From the NCBI GenBank assembly GCA_030062745.1, contig CP099839.1, forward strand, positions 8,802,118 through 8,866,117: a stretch of 64,000 bases of DNA, written 5' to 3'. This document shows positions 62,670-64,000 of this stretch, in pieces. Positions within the stretch are counted from its first letter, which is position 1; each line of letters begins with the position of its first letter. The notes beneath the pieces are model-generated. The model did no database searches. It was given only the letters and a program-made list of their open reading frames with translations, and was not told the origin of the DNA. The position numbers and the translations under genes are program-made. This DNA comes from Capitulum mitella. Lineage: Eukaryota; Arthropoda; Thecostraca; Pollicipedomorpha; Pollicipedidae.

Positions 62670-64000
62670 GAGACCTGGTCCGTCCCAGCCGTCCAGCAAG
62701 CATGGCGGAGGTTCAGCGGGTACGGATCCACTCTTTCCAGTCTGTCAAGGCATCTCCTGTCCAGGGCGGACGGCCCCGGCCAGCCAGCGTGACTCGGCCC
62801 GGCATGCTTCTTCAGCCCGCTGCTGCCCCATCACCACAGGTCCGCCGGGTGCCGTGTTCCGGGATCAGCGCGGGGGGGGGGGGACGCCGTGCACGGCCGG
62901 CCCGCGCCGCCAGCCGCGCGCCGCCGCGCACCCGTCGCCGGTCATGGGAATGGATTTGCGCCGGCTCGAGAGAGCGCGCCGCGCGTCAATGGCGAGCGCC
63001 GTCACGGAACGGTGCACGGCCGCCATCTGCCCGGCTAATGGTGGCGAAAACGATCCCGTAATTGATGAGCGTATTTAGCTTTCTATTAATTTTCCATCTT
63101 GCTGGTGCCGGCGCGCCGTTCGGCCGGCCATCCCTCATCGGGCGACAAAGGCGGCGCGTTGAGGTTCGCCGCTCGCGCGCGGCGAGTGGCGCGGCGCGCG
63201 GGACGCCGCGCGCGGCGACAGTGCAGCGCGCGCGCCGCGCCGACCAATGGCGGCCGGCGTTGCAGCGCGGCGCGCGCGACGGCCAGATGGCGGCGCGAGA
63301 TAGGCAGCCGGCGGCGGCGAGATCGGGGAGATACCGGCGCATTGTTCCATTTGCCAGACCGCAGAATTAGCGGCCAGCCGCTTTATGCCCGGCTTCCTGC
63401 AACGGCGATCCGAGAGATTGCCGAGGGGTAATAAACGGTCACAGTAAAGTGGCCTCTGTAGTAATTGCTGGGCGTATATGGCCGCAAAGTCGTATAAAGT
63501 GCTCGTATTTCTCACTTATCTGCGTTTGTACAGGTTAGCAATTTAAAACAATTGGTAGCAGTTTTAAGTGGCTCAAACTGCTCTTCTCGTACATTCCGAG
63601 AAAAATAAAATGGAATGGATATAAATGGGAACACTAAAGGGAATTCCTGTGCCAAATCGGCATACATCACGCCATCATCATTTTTGCGCAAACAGTGGCG
63701 GATACAGCTTTGAAGTATTAGGATACAGACATCACTTGTTTAGAAGAAACGTTCCACCTTGATTCTTTTTTCATAAATAAACTTGTTTGTCCTGAAAATG
63801 TCACTGATCCCGTTTCAAGCGCCCATTTTTCGAAAACTGTCTAGAAACTTCGGAAAACGAATTTCATTAAAAACCTGCATTTTGTAGTAATCCACTGATA
63901 TAACCAAAACAGGCCTGTGCCGGCCAGTGGACGCAGGCGTTAGCTGGCCGGCGTCAGCTGGCTGTTGTGGCGCAGTGTCGCGCAGCAGCTGTGAATTGGA
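62670..64000. other. GC island to about 63.4 kb, then AT-rich DNA
   Basis: The island contains a run of about ten G near 62873 and many GCGC motifs. Frames across it have no recognised domain. AT-rich DNA without features follows to the window end. Confidence 0.5.

Overview
The window looks like nuclear DNA from an invertebrate animal. The one gene that can be supported is split by a 9.1-kb intron. The rest is long non-coding DNA with microsatellites, many minisatellites and a decayed DNA transposon. Base composition alternates sharply between AT-rich stretches and CpG-rich islands full of GGCCGG. The encoded homeodomain reads LLSLEKKFR near its start, which from memory is the arthropod msh form (vertebrates have LLALERKFR). 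An arthropod is therefore the best guess. A crustacean such as a barnacle would fit the composition, but that is only a guess.

The gene is an Msx/msh (Drop) homeobox gene on the minus strand. Exon 1 (39546-40026) carries a Groucho-binding EH1-like motif and an acidic, proline-rich region. Exon 2 (30012-30427) carries the whole homeodomain and the C-terminal tail. Both splice sites are canonical and the phase-1 junction joins in frame, giving a predicted protein of 298 residues. The intron holds two arrays with a 28-bp period. The 3' side has a GAC/CGT triplet repeat just after the stop codon and a 270-bp polypyrimidine tract.

Left of the gene (1-29.1 kb) there is no other supported coding sequence. 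A roughly 2.06-kb pogo/Tigger-like transposon remnant (3726-5785) has 17-bp terminal inverted repeats, repeated subterminal motifs and only the C-terminal tail of a transposase. It lies between two 98-bp copies of host sequence that are about 91% identical. From about 6 to 29 kb, GC-rich islands alternate with AT-rich DNA. Four perfect copies of the homeodomain-type 9-mer ATTAATTGG occur between 13.8 and 24.0 kb, so this may be regulatory DNA of the Msx gene.

Right of the gene (40.4-64 kb) there is again no recognisable gene. This side holds more GC islands, a CT tract, GGC repeats, a group of four unrelated minisatellites at 52.8-55.5 kb and a third 28-bp array at 62.5 kb. Most long open frames in the window arise from high GC content or from tandem repeats and were not called as genes.
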